DNA of 64,000 bases from Solibacillus sp. FSL R7-0682 (GCF_038005985.1 NZ_JBBOUI010000001.1:3492001-3556000), one strand, 5' to 3'. Positions 1 to 9,634 are shown, counted from the first letter of the stretch. Translations and numbers: made by a program. The notes: generated by a model from the letters alone, not told the origin.

Positions 1-159
1 ACGTATGCCTTAATTGAAGGGATGTCCGAACTTTTCATTGATAGCACAACATTTTGGCAATATTTCGTTGCATTTTTCCGTGTAGCGCTCATCATTTTTC
101 TATTCAATTTAGGGCTCACCTTAATGAAGCGCTTTTTTACCGGTGGAAAAACGACGTAA
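1..159 (+). CDS. C-terminal fragment of a membrane protein (5' end outside window)
   Basis: The frame is open from base 1 to a TAA at 157-159 and gives about 52 residues. They contain one clear hydrophobic segment (around FFRVALIIFLFNLGLTL) followed by a short basic tail ending in GGKTT, so this is the C-terminus of an integral membrane protein with its last helix near the end. A hairpin terminator follows at once. The family cannot be recognised from this piece, and no function is assigned. Confidence 0.55.
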   Translation, partial: TYALIEGMSELFIDSTTFWQYFVAFFRVALIIFLFNLGLTLMKRFFTGGKTT

Positions 160-160
160 A

Positions 161-196
161 AAAAAGAGAACACTCGATTATGAGTGCTCTCTTTTT
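161..196. terminator. Bidirectional intrinsic terminator
   Basis: An inverted repeat pairs AGAGAACACTC with GAGTGCTCTCT around a 6-nt loop, with an A-run on the left and a T-run on the right. It lies between the end of the left-edge gene (+) and the end of the prsA-like gene (-), so it can serve both convergent transcripts. Confidence 0.7.
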
Positions 197-201
197 GCTT
201 A

Positions 202-1015
202 TTATTCTTCTGTCCCACCAAATGCCCCTTTTAAATCTGAATCTTTAATTTGGACATTTTCTTCTTTCAATAGCCGAGCTTCTACTGTTGCCCAATCTGT
301 TTCAGCTGCTTTCTTCTCTTTTAATAAAGCCGTAATTTGTTCTTTTTGATCTTCTAAAGAAGCGTATTCCTCGACTTCTTTTTTATCAATCAGCTGAATA
401 ATGTAATAGCCATCATCAGATGACATCGTTAAAGGCTCCTGTCATTTCACCAACTGTAAACCAATCTAATTCTCCCCCATTTTCAGCGGAGGCTGCATCT
501 TGAGAATGTTCCTTTGCTAAAGCTGCAAAGTCTTCCCCTGCCTGAAGCTTGTCATAAAGTTCTTGCGCTTCTTGCTCTGTTTCCACTAAAATTTGACGAG
601 CACTCAGCTCATACTTCCCTTGTTCGTAATAGTTCGTAATTTCCTCGTCAGTAATTTCTACATCTTCCATCGCTTTTTGTTGTAAAATTTGGAAGCGAAT
701 ATTATCTTTAAATGTTTCTTCTGTCAGACCATTTTCCGCCAGTGCGGATTCAAATTCATCACCGTACATTGTTTGATAGTTGTCAAATTGCTCTTGTATT
801 TCGTCGTCAGCCGCTGCATAACGGGCAGATAAAATTTGATCAATGACAACCTGCTCTAATAAAGTCGTTCCTGCTAATCCTTTAATTTGCTCGTAAAAAT
901 CGCCTTGTGTAATGTTCCCGTATGCAGTTGTTGCAACAATATTATCTTTGTCATTATTACACGCCGCTAGCATTAATGAGGAAGCAAGTGTAACTGCTAC
1001 TACTGTTTTTTTCAT
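202..1015 (-). pseudogene. prsA: Broken PrsA-type foldase lipoprotein (parvulin peptidyl-prolyl isomerase)
   Basis: PrsA is a membrane-anchored extracellular foldase with a central parvulin domain. The start at 1015 has a good ribosome site, then a signal peptide with lipobox LAAC, an N-terminal chaperone region, and parvulin motifs RQILVETEQEA and NGGELDWFTVGEM. The frame hits a stop at 416-418 just after GAFNDVI. A second frame (to 202) carries the missing C-terminal part, DDGYYIIQL and KDSDLKGAF. Compared with PrsA proteins, about 14-17 residues of the parvulin core are absent at the junction, so this looks like a roughly 45-nt deletion that also shifts the frame. It is the last gene after DUF4956, 17 nt downstream. 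An intact prsA presumably exists elsewhere. Assembly error is possible but would have to remove dozens of bases. Confidence 0.8.
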
Positions 1016-1031
1016 TTTTTTCTCTCCTAAT

Positions 1032-1736
1032 TTATGCGGTAAAGTTGCCGTCATAGCTTAGCATGACGGCCGAGCTTACACCGATAATCTTTGATAAGGA
1101 AGATACGAATGCTGCGTCATCTCCTTTTAAGCGCACTTCGTAGGTTGCTTCCATTTCAGTATCTGCCATAACAGATTTTGATTTTAATAAATAGCGTTTT
1201 GATGCTACCTTTAGTAATTTTTCTATTTCTGCATTTGTTTCTTCTTGTTCGAATTTCACAACGACTAAATATGGGTTTTCGATCACAATTTTATTTTGGA
1301 ATACAATAATTACCAATCCGATAATAACTGATCCGATTGCCGCTAATGGAATGAATCCAGCACCACATAAAATACCAACAACTACTGACCAGAATAAGAA
1401 AATTAAATCCATTGGATCTTTAATCGGTGTACGGAAACGAACGATTGATAACGCACCAACCATACCTAGTGATAATAGTACGTTTTGGCTAATCCCCATA
1501 ATAACTAGTGCTGTTGCAAGGGACATAATCATTAATGAAATGTTGAAAGAATGAGAGTAGACAACTCCGTTAAACGTCTTTTTGTATACGAAGTAAATAA
1601 AGACACCGAGTAAAAATGCACTCGCTAAACCGATTAATGCATCGATTAAAGAAAACGTTGCTGTTTTTTCTAAAAAACTTGATTTAAAAATGTCATCAAA
1701 GGTTGTGACATTCGTTGCTGCTAAAAGCGTAAACAT
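1032..1736 (-). CDS. DUF4956 family membrane protein
   Basis: This 234-residue protein has at least four hydrophobic helices in its first 150 residues and the conserved cytoplasmic-loop motif LGMVGALSIVRFRTPIKD, the hallmark of DUF4956. A soluble C-terminal domain of about 85 residues follows. The start is preceded by AGGAGG nine bases upstream. DUF4956 proteins are commonly encoded beside VTC-domain proteins and CotH kinases, as here; the biochemical role is not established. A membrane component of a polyphosphate- or surface-related system is the most natural inference. The gene is third in a tight - strand operon (26 nt after the VTC gene) and is followed by the broken prsA. Confidence 0.88.
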   Translation of the reverse strand: MFTLLAATNVTTFDDIFKSSFLEKTATFSLIDALIGLASAFLLGVFIYFVYKKTFNGVVYSHSFNISLMIMSLATALVIMGISQNVLLSLGMVGALSIVRFRTPIKDPMDLIFLFWSVVVGILCGAGFIPLAAIGSVIIGLVIIVFQNKIVIENPYLVVVKFEQEETNAEIEKLLKVASKRYLLKSKSVMADTEMEATYEVRLKGDDAAFVSSLSKIIGVSSAVMLSYDGNFTA

Positions 1737-1762
1737 AGTGTAGTTCCTCCTAAAATTTAAAA

Positions 1763-2464
1763 TTAGCCATACATGCGGCTTAGTTGGTATTTTGAATAAG
1801 CTTCATGGCGTGTATGGATGCCTTGAAGTAGCATTTTAATTACAGTTGGTAAGTACTCGTCATATTTCACTTCTAAAATGACTTCATTTGGCTCCAGTAC
1901 ATCAACCATTGGTAATTTTTTATTGAACATATCGGTATTACGAAGACTCGTTTGGACTTTACAATCAAAAGTAATGCGGACGTTTCCATGGGCATATAAA
2001 TACGCCTCCCGCTCATAGTCAACTACGGTCATCGGCTTTAATTGATATAGCTTAATGTCTTTGTGTAAATCACGTATTAATGATCGCTTATCGTCTTTCA
2101 TCCAATCAAAATCATAATGACGCATGCGTTCAAATTCTCTTTTTGTTAATGCACATTTAGATTTAAATGTTTGATTGTTGCGCTTTGATTTACGTTCTAA
2201 ATGAATGACGTCATCGCTTTTGTTGTAAATACGGACACGGTATTTGTCGCGATTTAAAAAGCCTTCTTTTTTCTCGTTCATTACTTTGTTGTCAACATTG
2301 TCAAAGTAGCAAGAACGAATTAAATAGCGTCCGTTCATCTTAGCATGCGGGTCAAGCTGCATGATGTGACGTAGCTTCATGCGAAGAACTTGATAATCGA
2401 CATAAGTAATACCGAATTTCATTTCGCTACGCCCATTTGGATTGTACGACGTTTGCTTTGGCAT
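1763..2464 (-). CDS. VTC-domain polyphosphate polymerase-like protein
   Basis: The 233-residue product matches the VTC (vacuolar transporter chaperone) tunnel domain of the CYTH/triphosphate-tunnel superfamily, which in yeast Vtc4 polymerises polyphosphate from ATP. Visible signs are basic and acidic residues in alternating strands: the N-terminal RSEMKFGITYVDY, YRVRIYNKSD, LERKSKRNNQTFK, TVVDYEREAY, VRITFDCKV and ILEVKYDEYLP near the C-terminus. No SPX domain or membrane segment is present, so it is a soluble single-domain form. It starts 6 nt after the cotH stop, indicating translational coupling. Substrate and product are inferred only. Confidence 0.85.
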   Translation of the reverse strand: MPKQTSYNPNGRSEMKFGITYVDYQVLRMKLRHIMQLDPHAKMNGRYLIRSCYFDNVDNKVMNEKKEGFLNRDKYRVRIYNKSDDVIHLERKSKRNNQTFKSKCALTKREFERMRHYDFDWMKDDKRSLIRDLHKDIKLYQLKPMTVVDYEREAYLYAHGNVRITFDCKVQTSLRNTDMFNKKLPMVDVLEPNEVILEVKYDEYLPTVIKMLLQGIHTRHEAYSKYQLSRMYG

Positions 2465-2469
2465 CTACC

Positions 2470-4398
2470 TCACCCCTTTTTGTATTTTCTTTTGCTCAGA
2501 AACACGATGAATAGTATGGCTAGTAGGATAATAACAACTGACGCACCAAGTAGAATGGCTGTTTGTGTTGGATTGGTTTCATTTACTTGTTGTACATTCA
2601 TCTCTCCAGGTTGTCCCCCACCTGGCATTTGTGGTGGACCTCCTGCTCCTTGTTCACCGTTTCTTTCTGGCATGTTTTCAAAGTTTGGCATTTCCCCATT
2701 CATTTGCGGGGGACCGTCTACACCTTGCTCTCCGTTCATTTCTGGCATATTTTCGAAGTTTGGCATTTCTCCATTCATCTCTTGTCCGCCGTTCCCGCCA
2801 AAGCTTGGCATACCACTACTTCCTGCACCAGATACGCCTTCAATTTCACCAGCAAGTTGTTTTAATATTGATTCGCTTCGCTGTTTCGCAAACTCTGCTA
2901 AGCTCTCCTCACCACTAACGCCTGCTAAAAACTGCTCAGTCGTACCGAATTTTGATGGATCCTCTTCCACGGCTTGTGCTAATAAATCGCCGAGCTTAGT
3001 TGTAATGGCCTGTACATTTTCTTCCGTTAAAATTTCTGTTGCGATTTGCTCTAAATACGCATCATAAATTGCGCGTGCCTGTTCATCTTCTAATATTATT
3101 TTTAATAACGGGCGGGCATCAATTGTTGTTCCGGATACCGGTTCTATAATGCTGAAATTTATGTTAGAATCCGTCATCATATTTTGACCCATCATTAATC
3201 CGCCACCGCCACCACGTTGGCCGTTCATCCCGCGTCCGTTATTTTGCTGTTCGTTTTGCTCACCTTGAGCTTCAGCTTTTTGCTGTTCATTCGCTTGATC
3301 TTGCTGCTGTCGATTTGGTTGTTGCATTTGATTCGTCTTTTGTTGATTGGCATCTGGTGGAGCTAGTTGTTGTGCATTTTGATTTCCTTCTTCGCCAATT
3401 CCTTTCTCTCCATTACTTTGAGCTGCCTCGTTGGCATCAGCATTTTGGTCTGGGCCTCCGCCACCACCTGAGAAACCACCGAAGGACATATTGTAATCCC
3501 ATGGAATAACAGAAAAAATACCGTCCTCATTTTCATATAAGTAATAATTATGCTTAAACGACCCTTGATAACTATCCATATTAACGAGTGCTGTATTTAA
3601 CGCAAAATAAGCAGCAATTTTTTCGATGTCGAGGGACGATGTATCCCCTTCGCTTATTTCCTTCATCATCGTAATGATATCCGAATTATTTTCCGCTGTT
3701 TTTTTGTTCATTTTTACTTCACTAAATATACCGTCGTAATTATTTACATCGTCGGATACATAGGCAAGGTCGCTACCATTCCCTTCTGGCTTGAAAATAA
3801 ATCCTTCTGTGGAGCCATAATTTGTTTTGGCAAATGCTTCGCCAACTTCTTCAACTGCTAACATTAATGCGTAATATTGTCCATTGACCATTACCTTCAC
3901 ATAGGAATGTGCTGGTGTTGCAATGCCAAGCTGCTCCATTAATTCATAAGATACGAATTCCTTCATTTGCGTTGTATCTGAGAAGTTATTGTTTAAATTG
4001 ATTTTTTCTAACCCGTAATACGTTTGGTTCGTATCATATTGTGCAAAATCTAGCTTCAAGCTGTAACGCTCTGAATCACTGTTCGCTACACTTGTTAACG
4101 ATGAATTTCCTTTCGCTCGAACGCCAACATTATCATAAGTTGAACCATTTACTGTGACAGATGCTTCTACATATTCCTCGGCGGTTGGGTTTTCTAAAAT
4201 TTTGTTCCAATTATTTTCACTTACCGTAATGTCAACTATCCCAATTTCATCTTCTATAAATAATTGCGCTTTATAGTCATAGCCGGCTGTCGATTTTTCA
4301 ACGTTCAAAGCATTCATGCCATAAACTGCAGCTATGATTAAAATCAATATGATTAGGATTGGTATGACGAGCGATTTCGTGCGTACGTTCAAAGTCAT
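2470..4398 (-). CDS. CotH-kinase family membrane-anchored protein
   Basis: CotH-family proteins are atypical secreted or surface kinases; Bacillus CotH phosphorylates spore-coat proteins. The 642-residue product has an N-terminal hydrophobic anchor (residues 9-28), the nucleotide-loop motif VRAKGNSSL, INLNNNFSD, EVGEAF, GFIFKPEGNGSD and the catalytic motif VIPWDYNMSFGG. After that motif comes a Gln/Asn/Gly/Met-rich low-complexity stretch of roughly 90 residues. Near the C-terminus is a 24-residue tandem repeat (GEMPNFENMPE...), and a final transmembrane helix ends in KRKYKKG. The ATG sits almost against AAGGAGG, so the in-frame TTG at 4392 may be the real start. It is the first gene of the cotH-VTC-DUF4956 operon, downstream of a two-component system. 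Substrate unknown. Confidence 0.85.
   Translation of the reverse strand: MTLNVRTKSLVIPILIILILIIAAVYGMNALNVEKSTAGYDYKAQLFIEDEIGIVDITVSENNWNKILENPTAEEYVEASVTVNGSTYDNVGVRAKGNSSLTSVANSDSERYSLKLDFAQYDTNQTYYGLEKINLNNNFSDTTQMKEFVSYELMEQLGIATPAHSYVKVMVNGQYYALMLAVEEVGEAFAKTNYGSTEGFIFKPEGNGSDLAYVSDDVNNYDGIFSEVKMNKKTAENNSDIITMMKEISEGDTSSLDIEKIAAYFALNTALVNMDSYQGSFKHNYYLYENEDGIFSVIPWDYNMSFGGFSGGGGGPDQNADANEAAQSNGEKGIGEEGNQNAQQLAPPDANQQKTNQMQQPNRQQQDQANEQQKAEAQGEQNEQQNNGRGMNGQRGGGGGLMMGQNMMTDSNINFSIIEPVSGTTIDARPLLKIILEDEQARAIYDAYLEQIATEILTEENVQAITTKLGDLLAQAVEEDPSKFGTTEQFLAGVSGEESLAEFAKQRSESILKQLAGEIEGVSGAGSSGMPSFGGNGGQEMNGEMPNFENMPEMNGEQGVDGPPQMNGEMPNFENMPERNGEQGAGGPPQMPGGGQPGEMNVQQVNETNPTQTAILLGASVVIILLAILFIVFLSKRKYKKG
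2629..2772. repeat. 72-bp tandem repeat inside the cotH-like gene
   Basis: Two adjacent, slightly diverged 72-bp units encode the repeated peptide around GEMPNFENMPE and NGEQG..GPPQM. They lie in the Gly/Met/Pro-rich linker before the C-terminal membrane helix and could vary in copy number by slippage. Confidence 0.7.
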
Positions 4399-4448
4399 TC
4401 CTCCTTACAACGCATACTTTACGTTAGAAAAATGAAATGAAAATGAAA

Positions 4449-4481
4449 AAACACAGTGAAAATAAAAATTTCACTGTGTTT
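4449..4481 (-). terminator. Intrinsic terminator after the sensor kinase gene
   Basis: A perfect 13-bp stem (AAACACAGTGAAA / TTTCACTGTGTTT) with a 7-nt loop. Read on the - strand it is followed by a T-rich stretch. It separates the two-component operon from the cotH operon, so cotH needs its own promoter or read-through. Confidence 0.85.
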
Positions 4482-4486
4482 TATAT

Positions 4487-5728
4487 TTAATGTGTAATTG
4501 GGAGCTCAATTGTAAAGGTCGTACCTTTGCCTAGTTCACTGTTTACAGTAATTTGCCCATTATGTAGGTGTAAAATTACTTTAGCAATTGACAAACCAAG
4601 ACCAGTTCCCGATTTGTTACGGATTTTATCCGCTCTGTAAAATCTTTCAAAAATATAAGGTAAATCGTCTTCCGCAATTCCAATCCCTGTATCTGCTACT
4701 TCAATTTTGATAAATGATCCTTCTTTTTTTGCATAAACTGAAATCGTACCTTCACTCGTATAGGTCACTGCGTTTTTCAATAAAATATAGAGCAGTTCCT
4801 CGATTAAAATCTTATCGGCTTCAATCGTTAATTCCTCCGCTACATCCAATCTAAACGATAAATGAGGTACGGTTTTAGCAAAGCGCCGTGTTCGCTGAAT
4901 TAATAAGTTCGAGATATCTACAGGTGTGATATTTAATTCAATTTGATTTTGATCAGAACGTGTTAAATAAAGTAAGCTCGAGAGCATTTCATTCATATAG
5001 TTCGCTTCGTTTTTCATATCGTCCATCGTATCACGCGGATAATCGTTTCCGTTTTGCTGCATTTGTTCTTCGAATAATTCAAGTGAGCTATACAAAACAG
5101 CGAGCGGCGTTCGTAATTCATGGGAGGCATTCGCCACAAATTGACGTTGTTGTTCGTAGGATGTTTGAATTGGCTGCATGGATTTTTTCGCTAAAAAGTA
5201 ACTTAGTACCGCGATGCCAATACTCGAGATAATTAATAACGCAATGAGTAGTAGTAATACATTATCAAGCAGTTCCTCATATGTCGTTACATTTTGGCCG
5301 ACTGCAATATAACCAAGTGTTTCACCATGAATCCGAATTGCCTGCGTCATGACAAGCAATGTTTCCCCTTCATAGTCGTAGCGCTCAAATTGCTTCGTCT
5401 CTACGGGTTGTAAGTTTTTTTGTAGCTCCTTATTAAACCCCTCATGCAATTCTTCGCCATATAAAATTTCTAAATCCTTTGAAATGACATAGAAGAAACT
5501 CACTTTGTCTACTTCTAATTCAAAACGATTGGGCGGCTTTGGTGGCCCGTTGTATACATTGAAAAACTTATCGGTATTATTCGCTGCATAGCTTTCAACC
5601 ATATTTTGCTGAACTTGATTTAGAATCTGGGCGAACGAAAAATAAAATACTGTTAAAAATAAAACAAGAAAGATGAAATAACTAATCGCATTCATCCATG
5701 TGAGTCGCATTTTGATTTTTTTAAACAT
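4487..5728 (-). CDS. Membrane sensor histidine kinase
   Basis: This 413-residue kinase has transmembrane helices at about 12-35 and 154-180 around a ~115-residue extracellular sensor region. The dimerisation/phosphoacceptor helix has ASHELRTPL with the phosphorylated His near residue 203. The ATPase domain shows an N box ([14 protein letters not shown]), G1 (VADTGIGI), an F box ([10 protein letters not shown]) and G2 ([11 protein letters not shown]). It has no obvious HAMP domain beyond a short linker. Its start codon overlaps the stop of the regulator gene by one base (TAATG), so the two are translationally coupled. The signal is unknown; the neighbouring cotH operon is the obvious candidate target. 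Confidence 0.93.
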   Translation of the reverse strand: MFKKIKMRLTWMNAISYFIFLVLFLTVFYFSFAQILNQVQQNMVESYAANNTDKFFNVYNGPPKPPNRFELEVDKVSFFYVISKDLEILYGEELHEGFNKELQKNLQPVETKQFERYDYEGETLLVMTQAIRIHGETLGYIAVGQNVTTYEELLDNVLLLLIALLIISSIGIAVLSYFLAKKSMQPIQTSYEQQRQFVANASHELRTPLAVLYSSLELFEEQMQQNGNDYPRDTMDDMKNEANYMNEMLSSLLYLTRSDQNQIELNITPVDISNLLIQRTRRFAKTVPHLSFRLDVAEELTIEADKILIEELLYILLKNAVTYTSEGTISVYAKKEGSFIKIEVADTGIGIAEDDLPYIFERFYRADKIRNKSGTGLGLSIAKVILHLHNGQITVNSELGKGTTFTIELPITH

Positions 5729-6399
5729 TATGCTTCCCTCAATTTATAGCCCATTCCGCGCATACTTTGAATATAAGAAGGCTCATCTTCCATGTCAATT
5801 TTTTTACGTACTAATCGTACAAGGGCTGCTAGCGTATTCGTATTAGCATTATCATCAATCGACCAAATGTAGTCAATGAGCTGTTCATGGGTTAGCACTT
5901 GTCCTTTATTTTCAATTAAATATTCCAGCAGTAAAAATTCATTTTTCGTTAAGCTCACTTCAAAATTATCGATGTAGACCGTACGCTTATTTTTATTTAA
6001 TTTTAGTGCTCCAACTGTAATTTCTTCCTCGACAATTTTATTTTTCCGTCGTAAAAGGGCGCGAACTCTTGCACGGAGCTCCTCCATTTTAAATGGCTTC
6101 ACCATGTAATCGTCTGCGCCATTGTCTAAGCCTTCAATAATATTTTCTGTCGTATCCTTTGCTGTTAGCATTAAAATTCCGCCATCAAAACCTGTTGATC
6201 GTGCATACTGACAAACTTCAATCCCAAGAACACCGGGCATCATCCAATCAAGCACTAGCAAATCGTATTCATAATAGTCGATTAAATCCTTCGCTTCACT
6301 GCCATCAAACACCGAATCGACTGAATAAAGATCGACATTCAATATTTTGGTGATGTTCTCACATAGCTTTTTATCATCATCCGCTACTAAAATGCGCAT
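5728..6399 (-). CDS. OmpR/PhoB-family response regulator
   Basis: The 223-residue protein has an N-terminal receiver domain with the acidic pocket D7-D9, the phosphorylation site D51 (LVLDWMMPG) and the conserved lysine K101 (MVKPF). The C-terminal winged-helix domain (about 125-223) shows [12 protein letters not shown] and the recognition-helix region ending [12 protein letters not shown]. It is the first gene of a coupled two-gene operon with the kinase. The cognate DNA sites are not evident by eye. Confidence 0.94.
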   Translation of the reverse strand: MRILVADDDKKLCENITKILNVDLYSVDSVFDGSEAKDLIDYYEYDLLVLDWMMPGVLGIEVCQYARSTGFDGGILMLTAKDTTENIIEGLDNGADDYMVKPFKMEELRARVRALLRRKNKIVEEEITVGALKLNKNKRTVYIDNFEVSLTKNEFLLLEYLIENKGQVLTHEQLIDYIWSIDDNANTNTLAALVRLVRKKIDMEDEPSYIQSMRGMGYKLREA

Positions 6400-6507
6400 A
6401 ATTTACACCTTCTTATGTTCAAATAAACTCGCCCTTATTTTTACATAATTTTGCCTGATTGAACAATAAGAAGATTTTTCTTTTAATGATTTACACCTTG
6501 AAAGAAG

Positions 6508-8124
6508 TTAAATTTGTAGCTGTGGATAGATTTCATTAATGTTTTCACGTAGCTTCGCCTTTAAAAACTTCCCTACCGATGTCTTTGGAATTTCTTCTAA
6601 AAAGATGATGTCATCTGGCAGCCACCATTTGGCAAATTGGCTCGCTAAAAACTCCATAAGCTCCTCTTTCGTTACGTCTATCCCTTCCTTTAGGACAACA
6701 CAAGCAAGTGGTCTTTCCTGCCATTTAACGTGTGGGATTGCAATAACTGCCGCTTCAAATACAGCATCGTGTGACATTAACGCATTTTCCAAGTCGACTG
6801 ATGAAATCCATTCACCACCTGATTTAATTAAATCCTTTGTACGATCCGTAATTTTAATGAAGCCTTCTTTTGAACGGACCGCAATGTCCCCGGTATAAAG
6901 CCAACCATCTTTAAAAGCTTCCGCGGTACGTTCATCTTTATAATATTCCGATGCAATCCATGGACCTCGTAGGCGTAGCTCCCCCATTGTTTCATTGTCC
7001 CATGGTACTTCCCCATACTCGTTAACAATGCTTGATTCAATACCAGGTACCGTCAAACCTTGCATCGCGCGTGTTTCTAACTTTTGGTCTAATGGTAAAT
7101 CATCCATTGATGACAAATCCCGTGATAAGGAAACAATTGGAGAAGTTTCCGTCATACCATACACAACTACATAGTTGACTCCGAGCTCTTCATATTTTTT
7201 TATTAAACCTTTTGGTGATGCCGATCCTCCACAGAAAATAGCTTGTAATGTGGATAAATCACGTGGCTTTTTCTCCATTTCCTTTGTCGCACCTAACCAA
7301 ATTGTTGGTACACCAGCTGTTTTTGTAACACCGTATTGCTCAATGAAATCTAAAATTAAGCTCGGTGTAAATTGTGGTCCAATTAACACTTGTGTTGCGC
7401 CAACATTGACTGCAGCAAAGGGCATGCCCCATGCATTGACATGGAACATTGGCACAATCGGCAGAATTACATCGCGCTCTGAAATGCCCATTGTATCAAC
7501 CATTGAAAGGCTCATGCTATGAAGCACTAAAGCACGGTGCGTATATACTACACCCTTTGGATTTCCAGTCGTTGCACTCGTATAGCACATACTCGCTGGG
7601 GCATTTTCATCTAAATCCTCTGGGAATGAGAATGTTTCATCTGCTTCCGCTAAAAGTGCTTCATAAGAAAGAGCATTTCGTAATGTCGTGTTCGGTAATT
7701 CCCCATCTGCCATAATAATAAAATGTTCAATGCTCGTTAATTGATCTTGCACTTCTTCCATTAATGGTACTAAATCTTCATCAATTAAAATCATCTTATC
7801 TTCTGCGTGATTTATAATATAAGCGATATGCTCTGGTGATAGTCTAATATTTACCATATGCAACACAGCACCTGAGCAAGGTACTGCAAAATAGGCCTCT
7901 AAATGACGATGCTGATTCCAAGCAAAGGATGCGATTTTATCTCCTGGCTGCATACCTAATTTTGTTAAAGCATGGGCAAGCTTTCGTGTTCGCTTCCCCC
8001 ATTCCCCGTAAGTAAGGCGGTGTACTGTTGTCTCACTCGTACGTGAAATGATTTCCTTATGCGCATAATACGTTTCTGCACGCTTTAACATATCAATTAA
8101 AAGTAACGGTGTTTGCATCATCAT
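6508..8124 (-). CDS. Fatty-acid/medium-chain acyl-CoA ligase (AMP-forming)
   Basis: This 538-residue ANL-superfamily enzyme would activate a carboxylic acid to acyl-AMP and then acyl-CoA. Diagnostic motifs are the P-loop-like CYTSATTGNPKGVVYTH, VVYGMTETSP, WLYTGDIAV, the hinge ITDRTKDLIKSGGEWIS and the catalytic lysine region PKTSVGKFLK near the C-terminus. Length and motif spacing match the family called long-chain fatty-acid-CoA ligase in bacilli. It is monocistronic, with a GGGGG ribosome site 8 bases before ATG-ATG-ATG. Acyl chain length cannot be told from sequence. Confidence 0.9.
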   Translation of the reverse strand: MMMQTPLLLIDMLKRAETYYAHKEIISRTSETTVHRLTYGEWGKRTRKLAHALTKLGMQPGDKIASFAWNQHRHLEAYFAVPCSGAVLHMVNIRLSPEHIAYIINHAEDKMILIDEDLVPLMEEVQDQLTSIEHFIIMADGELPNTTLRNALSYEALLAEADETFSFPEDLDENAPASMCYTSATTGNPKGVVYTHRALVLHSMSLSMVDTMGISERDVILPIVPMFHVNAWGMPFAAVNVGATQVLIGPQFTPSLILDFIEQYGVTKTAGVPTIWLGATKEMEKKPRDLSTLQAIFCGGSASPKGLIKKYEELGVNYVVVYGMTETSPIVSLSRDLSSMDDLPLDQKLETRAMQGLTVPGIESSIVNEYGEVPWDNETMGELRLRGPWIASEYYKDERTAEAFKDGWLYTGDIAVRSKEGFIKITDRTKDLIKSGGEWISSVDLENALMSHDAVFEAAVIAIPHVKWQERPLACVVLKEGIDVTKEELMEFLASQFAKWWLPDDIIFLEEIPKTSVGKFLKAKLRENINEIYPQLQI

Positions 8125-8324
8125 ACTGAATTCCCCCTTGTAATTAGAACGCTTTTGATTTTCATATTTGCCATATTCCCCTAAAAAAAGCGTTTCTCAT
8201 TTTCTCCCATACTATCATTTTAATATTATATACTTAATATTGTAAATATTCAGTTTTTAAAACGTATTTTTGCTCATTTATTAATGTAATGATTTCTTAT
8301 TTTTCCCTCAATAAATTATAGTAA

Positions 8325-8367
8325 TTAAAAAAATAGCGAGCAAAACTAGAACCGTTTTGTTCGCTAT
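8325..8367 (-). terminator. Intrinsic terminator of tdh
   Basis: The stem ATAGCGAGCAAAAC / GTTTTGTTCGCTAT (14 bp, one G-T pair) has a 7-nt loop and is followed on the - strand by TTTTTTAATT. It lies 10 bases beyond the tdh stop. Confidence 0.88.
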
Positions 8368-8376
8368 CTTAATATA

Positions 8377-9327
8377 CTATACGAGTTTCTTTTCTAATCG
8401 GATTTTCAATTTGTCTAGCATATCCGTTGTCATTTTTTCTAAATCATAGCTTGCTTTAAAGCCCCACTCTTCCATTGCTGCTGAAGAATCGATAGCATTT
8501 GGCCAGCTGTTGGCAATTGCTTGGCGAACCGGATCTACGTTGTAATCCATCGTAAAGGTTGGAATATGCTTTTGAATTTCTGCTGCGATTTGAGATGGCT
8601 CAAAGCTCATTGCTGAAATGTTGAAGGCATTACGGTGCACTAATTTGTCCGGATTTGCCTCCATTAAATCAACAATTGCTTGTAAGGCATCTGGCATATA
8701 CATCATATCCATATACGTACCTTCTGCAATATACGATGTGTAGCGACCTTCTTCAATTGCTTTATAATAAATATCTACTGCATAATCCGTCGTACCACCA
8801 CCAGGAGGCGTTACATACGAAATTAAGCCTGGGAAACGCACGCCGCGTGTATCAACGCCAAAGCGTGTGTAATAGTAATCACATAATAATTCACCGGCTA
8901 CTTTATTTACCCCATACATTGTTGTTGGGCGTTGTAGCGTATCTTGAGGCGTATTGTCCTTTGGTGTTGAAGGACCAAAAGCACCGATTGAGCTCGGTGT
9001 AAAAAACTGCATGTTTAATTCACGCGCCACTTCTAGTGCGTTCATTAAACCACCCATATTTAAATTCCAGGCAAACACTGGATTTTTTTCTGCTGTTGCT
9101 GATAGTAATGCGGCCATGTGAATCATTGTGTCCGCGCCAAATTCATGTGCTAATGCATGCATACGCTTGCCATCTGTCACATCTAATACTTCAAACGGTC
9201 CTACATGTTGATCAATTTTACGAATATCTGTTGCCAACACATTGTCCACGCCATACGTTTGACGTAATTTTTCTACTAATTCCGAACCAATCTGACCTAA
9301 AGCACCGGTCACCATAATTTTTTCCAC
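8377..9327 (-). CDS. tdh: L-threonine 3-dehydrogenase, short-chain/epimerase type
   Basis: The protein is an extended short-chain dehydrogenase with the NAD-binding GALGQIG near its N-terminus and the catalytic YxxxK (MYGVNK). VRFPGLIS and [14 protein letters not shown] are typical of epimerase-like threonine dehydrogenases, which oxidise threonine to 2-amino-3-ketobutyrate. The GTG start at 9327 is chosen because GAGGGGG lies just upstream and the next residues ([10 protein letters not shown]) begin the Rossmann strand; the longer frame to 9360 has no ribosome site. The partner enzyme Kbl is 5 kb away at 14290-15480 rather than adjacent. A general NAD-dependent sugar epimerase is the less likely alternative. 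Confidence 0.85.
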   Translation of the reverse strand: MEKIMVTGALGQIGSELVEKLRQTYGVDNVLATDIRKIDQHVGPFEVLDVTDGKRMHALAHEFGADTMIHMAALLSATAEKNPVFAWNLNMGGLMNALEVARELNMQFFTPSSIGAFGPSTPKDNTPQDTLQRPTTMYGVNKVAGELLCDYYYTRFGVDTRGVRFPGLISYVTPPGGGTTDYAVDIYYKAIEEGRYTSYIAEGTYMDMMYMPDALQAIVDLMEANPDKLVHRNAFNISAMSFEPSQIAAEIQKHIPTFTMDYNVDPVRQAIANSWPNAIDSSAAMEEWGFKASYDLEKMTTDMLDKLKIRLEKKLV

Positions 9328-9634
9328 ACTAATACCCCCTCTATCAATCGAAAGATACATTTTTGTGCTTTTTTTGCACTGAGCGATGTCCTTTCCGATG
9401 TCGATAAAAAGTTACACCTTCTAATCGACCGAAACAAATGTCCTCTGTAAAAACACAGATAAAACCTACAAAGCATTCATTTAAAAAGCTTTTGACGTCG
9501 TTTATTATATGGTGTTCTTTTATAAAATACAATATTTTATAAATATTCTTTTTCAGTGATACATTTGTACGCGTGAAATATTCGAATAGCGGTATTTTTC
9601 TTACAATTGGTATTTTTTAGATGTTATAAGTCCA
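9328..9634. other. Intergenic region upstream of tdh
   Basis: This 307-bp AT-rich stretch contains the tdh ribosome site and presumably its promoter. An AT palindrome, AATATTTATAAAATATT on the - strand at about 9534-9550, could be an operator. The open frame at 9344-9532 (-) overlaps the tdh start region and has no ribosome site, so it is not called as a gene. Confidence 0.4.

Noticed and set aside
2390-3067. Long + strand frame inside the cotH-like gene
   Set aside because: A Pro/Cys/Ser-rich antisense shadow of the Gly/Gln/Met-rich coding strand, with no ribosome site.
7175-7522. Open + strand frame inside the acyl-CoA ligase gene
   Set aside because: Antisense shadow of a clearly conserved enzyme; no start signal.
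9344-9532. Open frame of 62 codons upstream of tdh (- strand)
   Set aside because: It overlaps the tdh start and ribosome site, has no ribosome site of its own and no coding-like composition.
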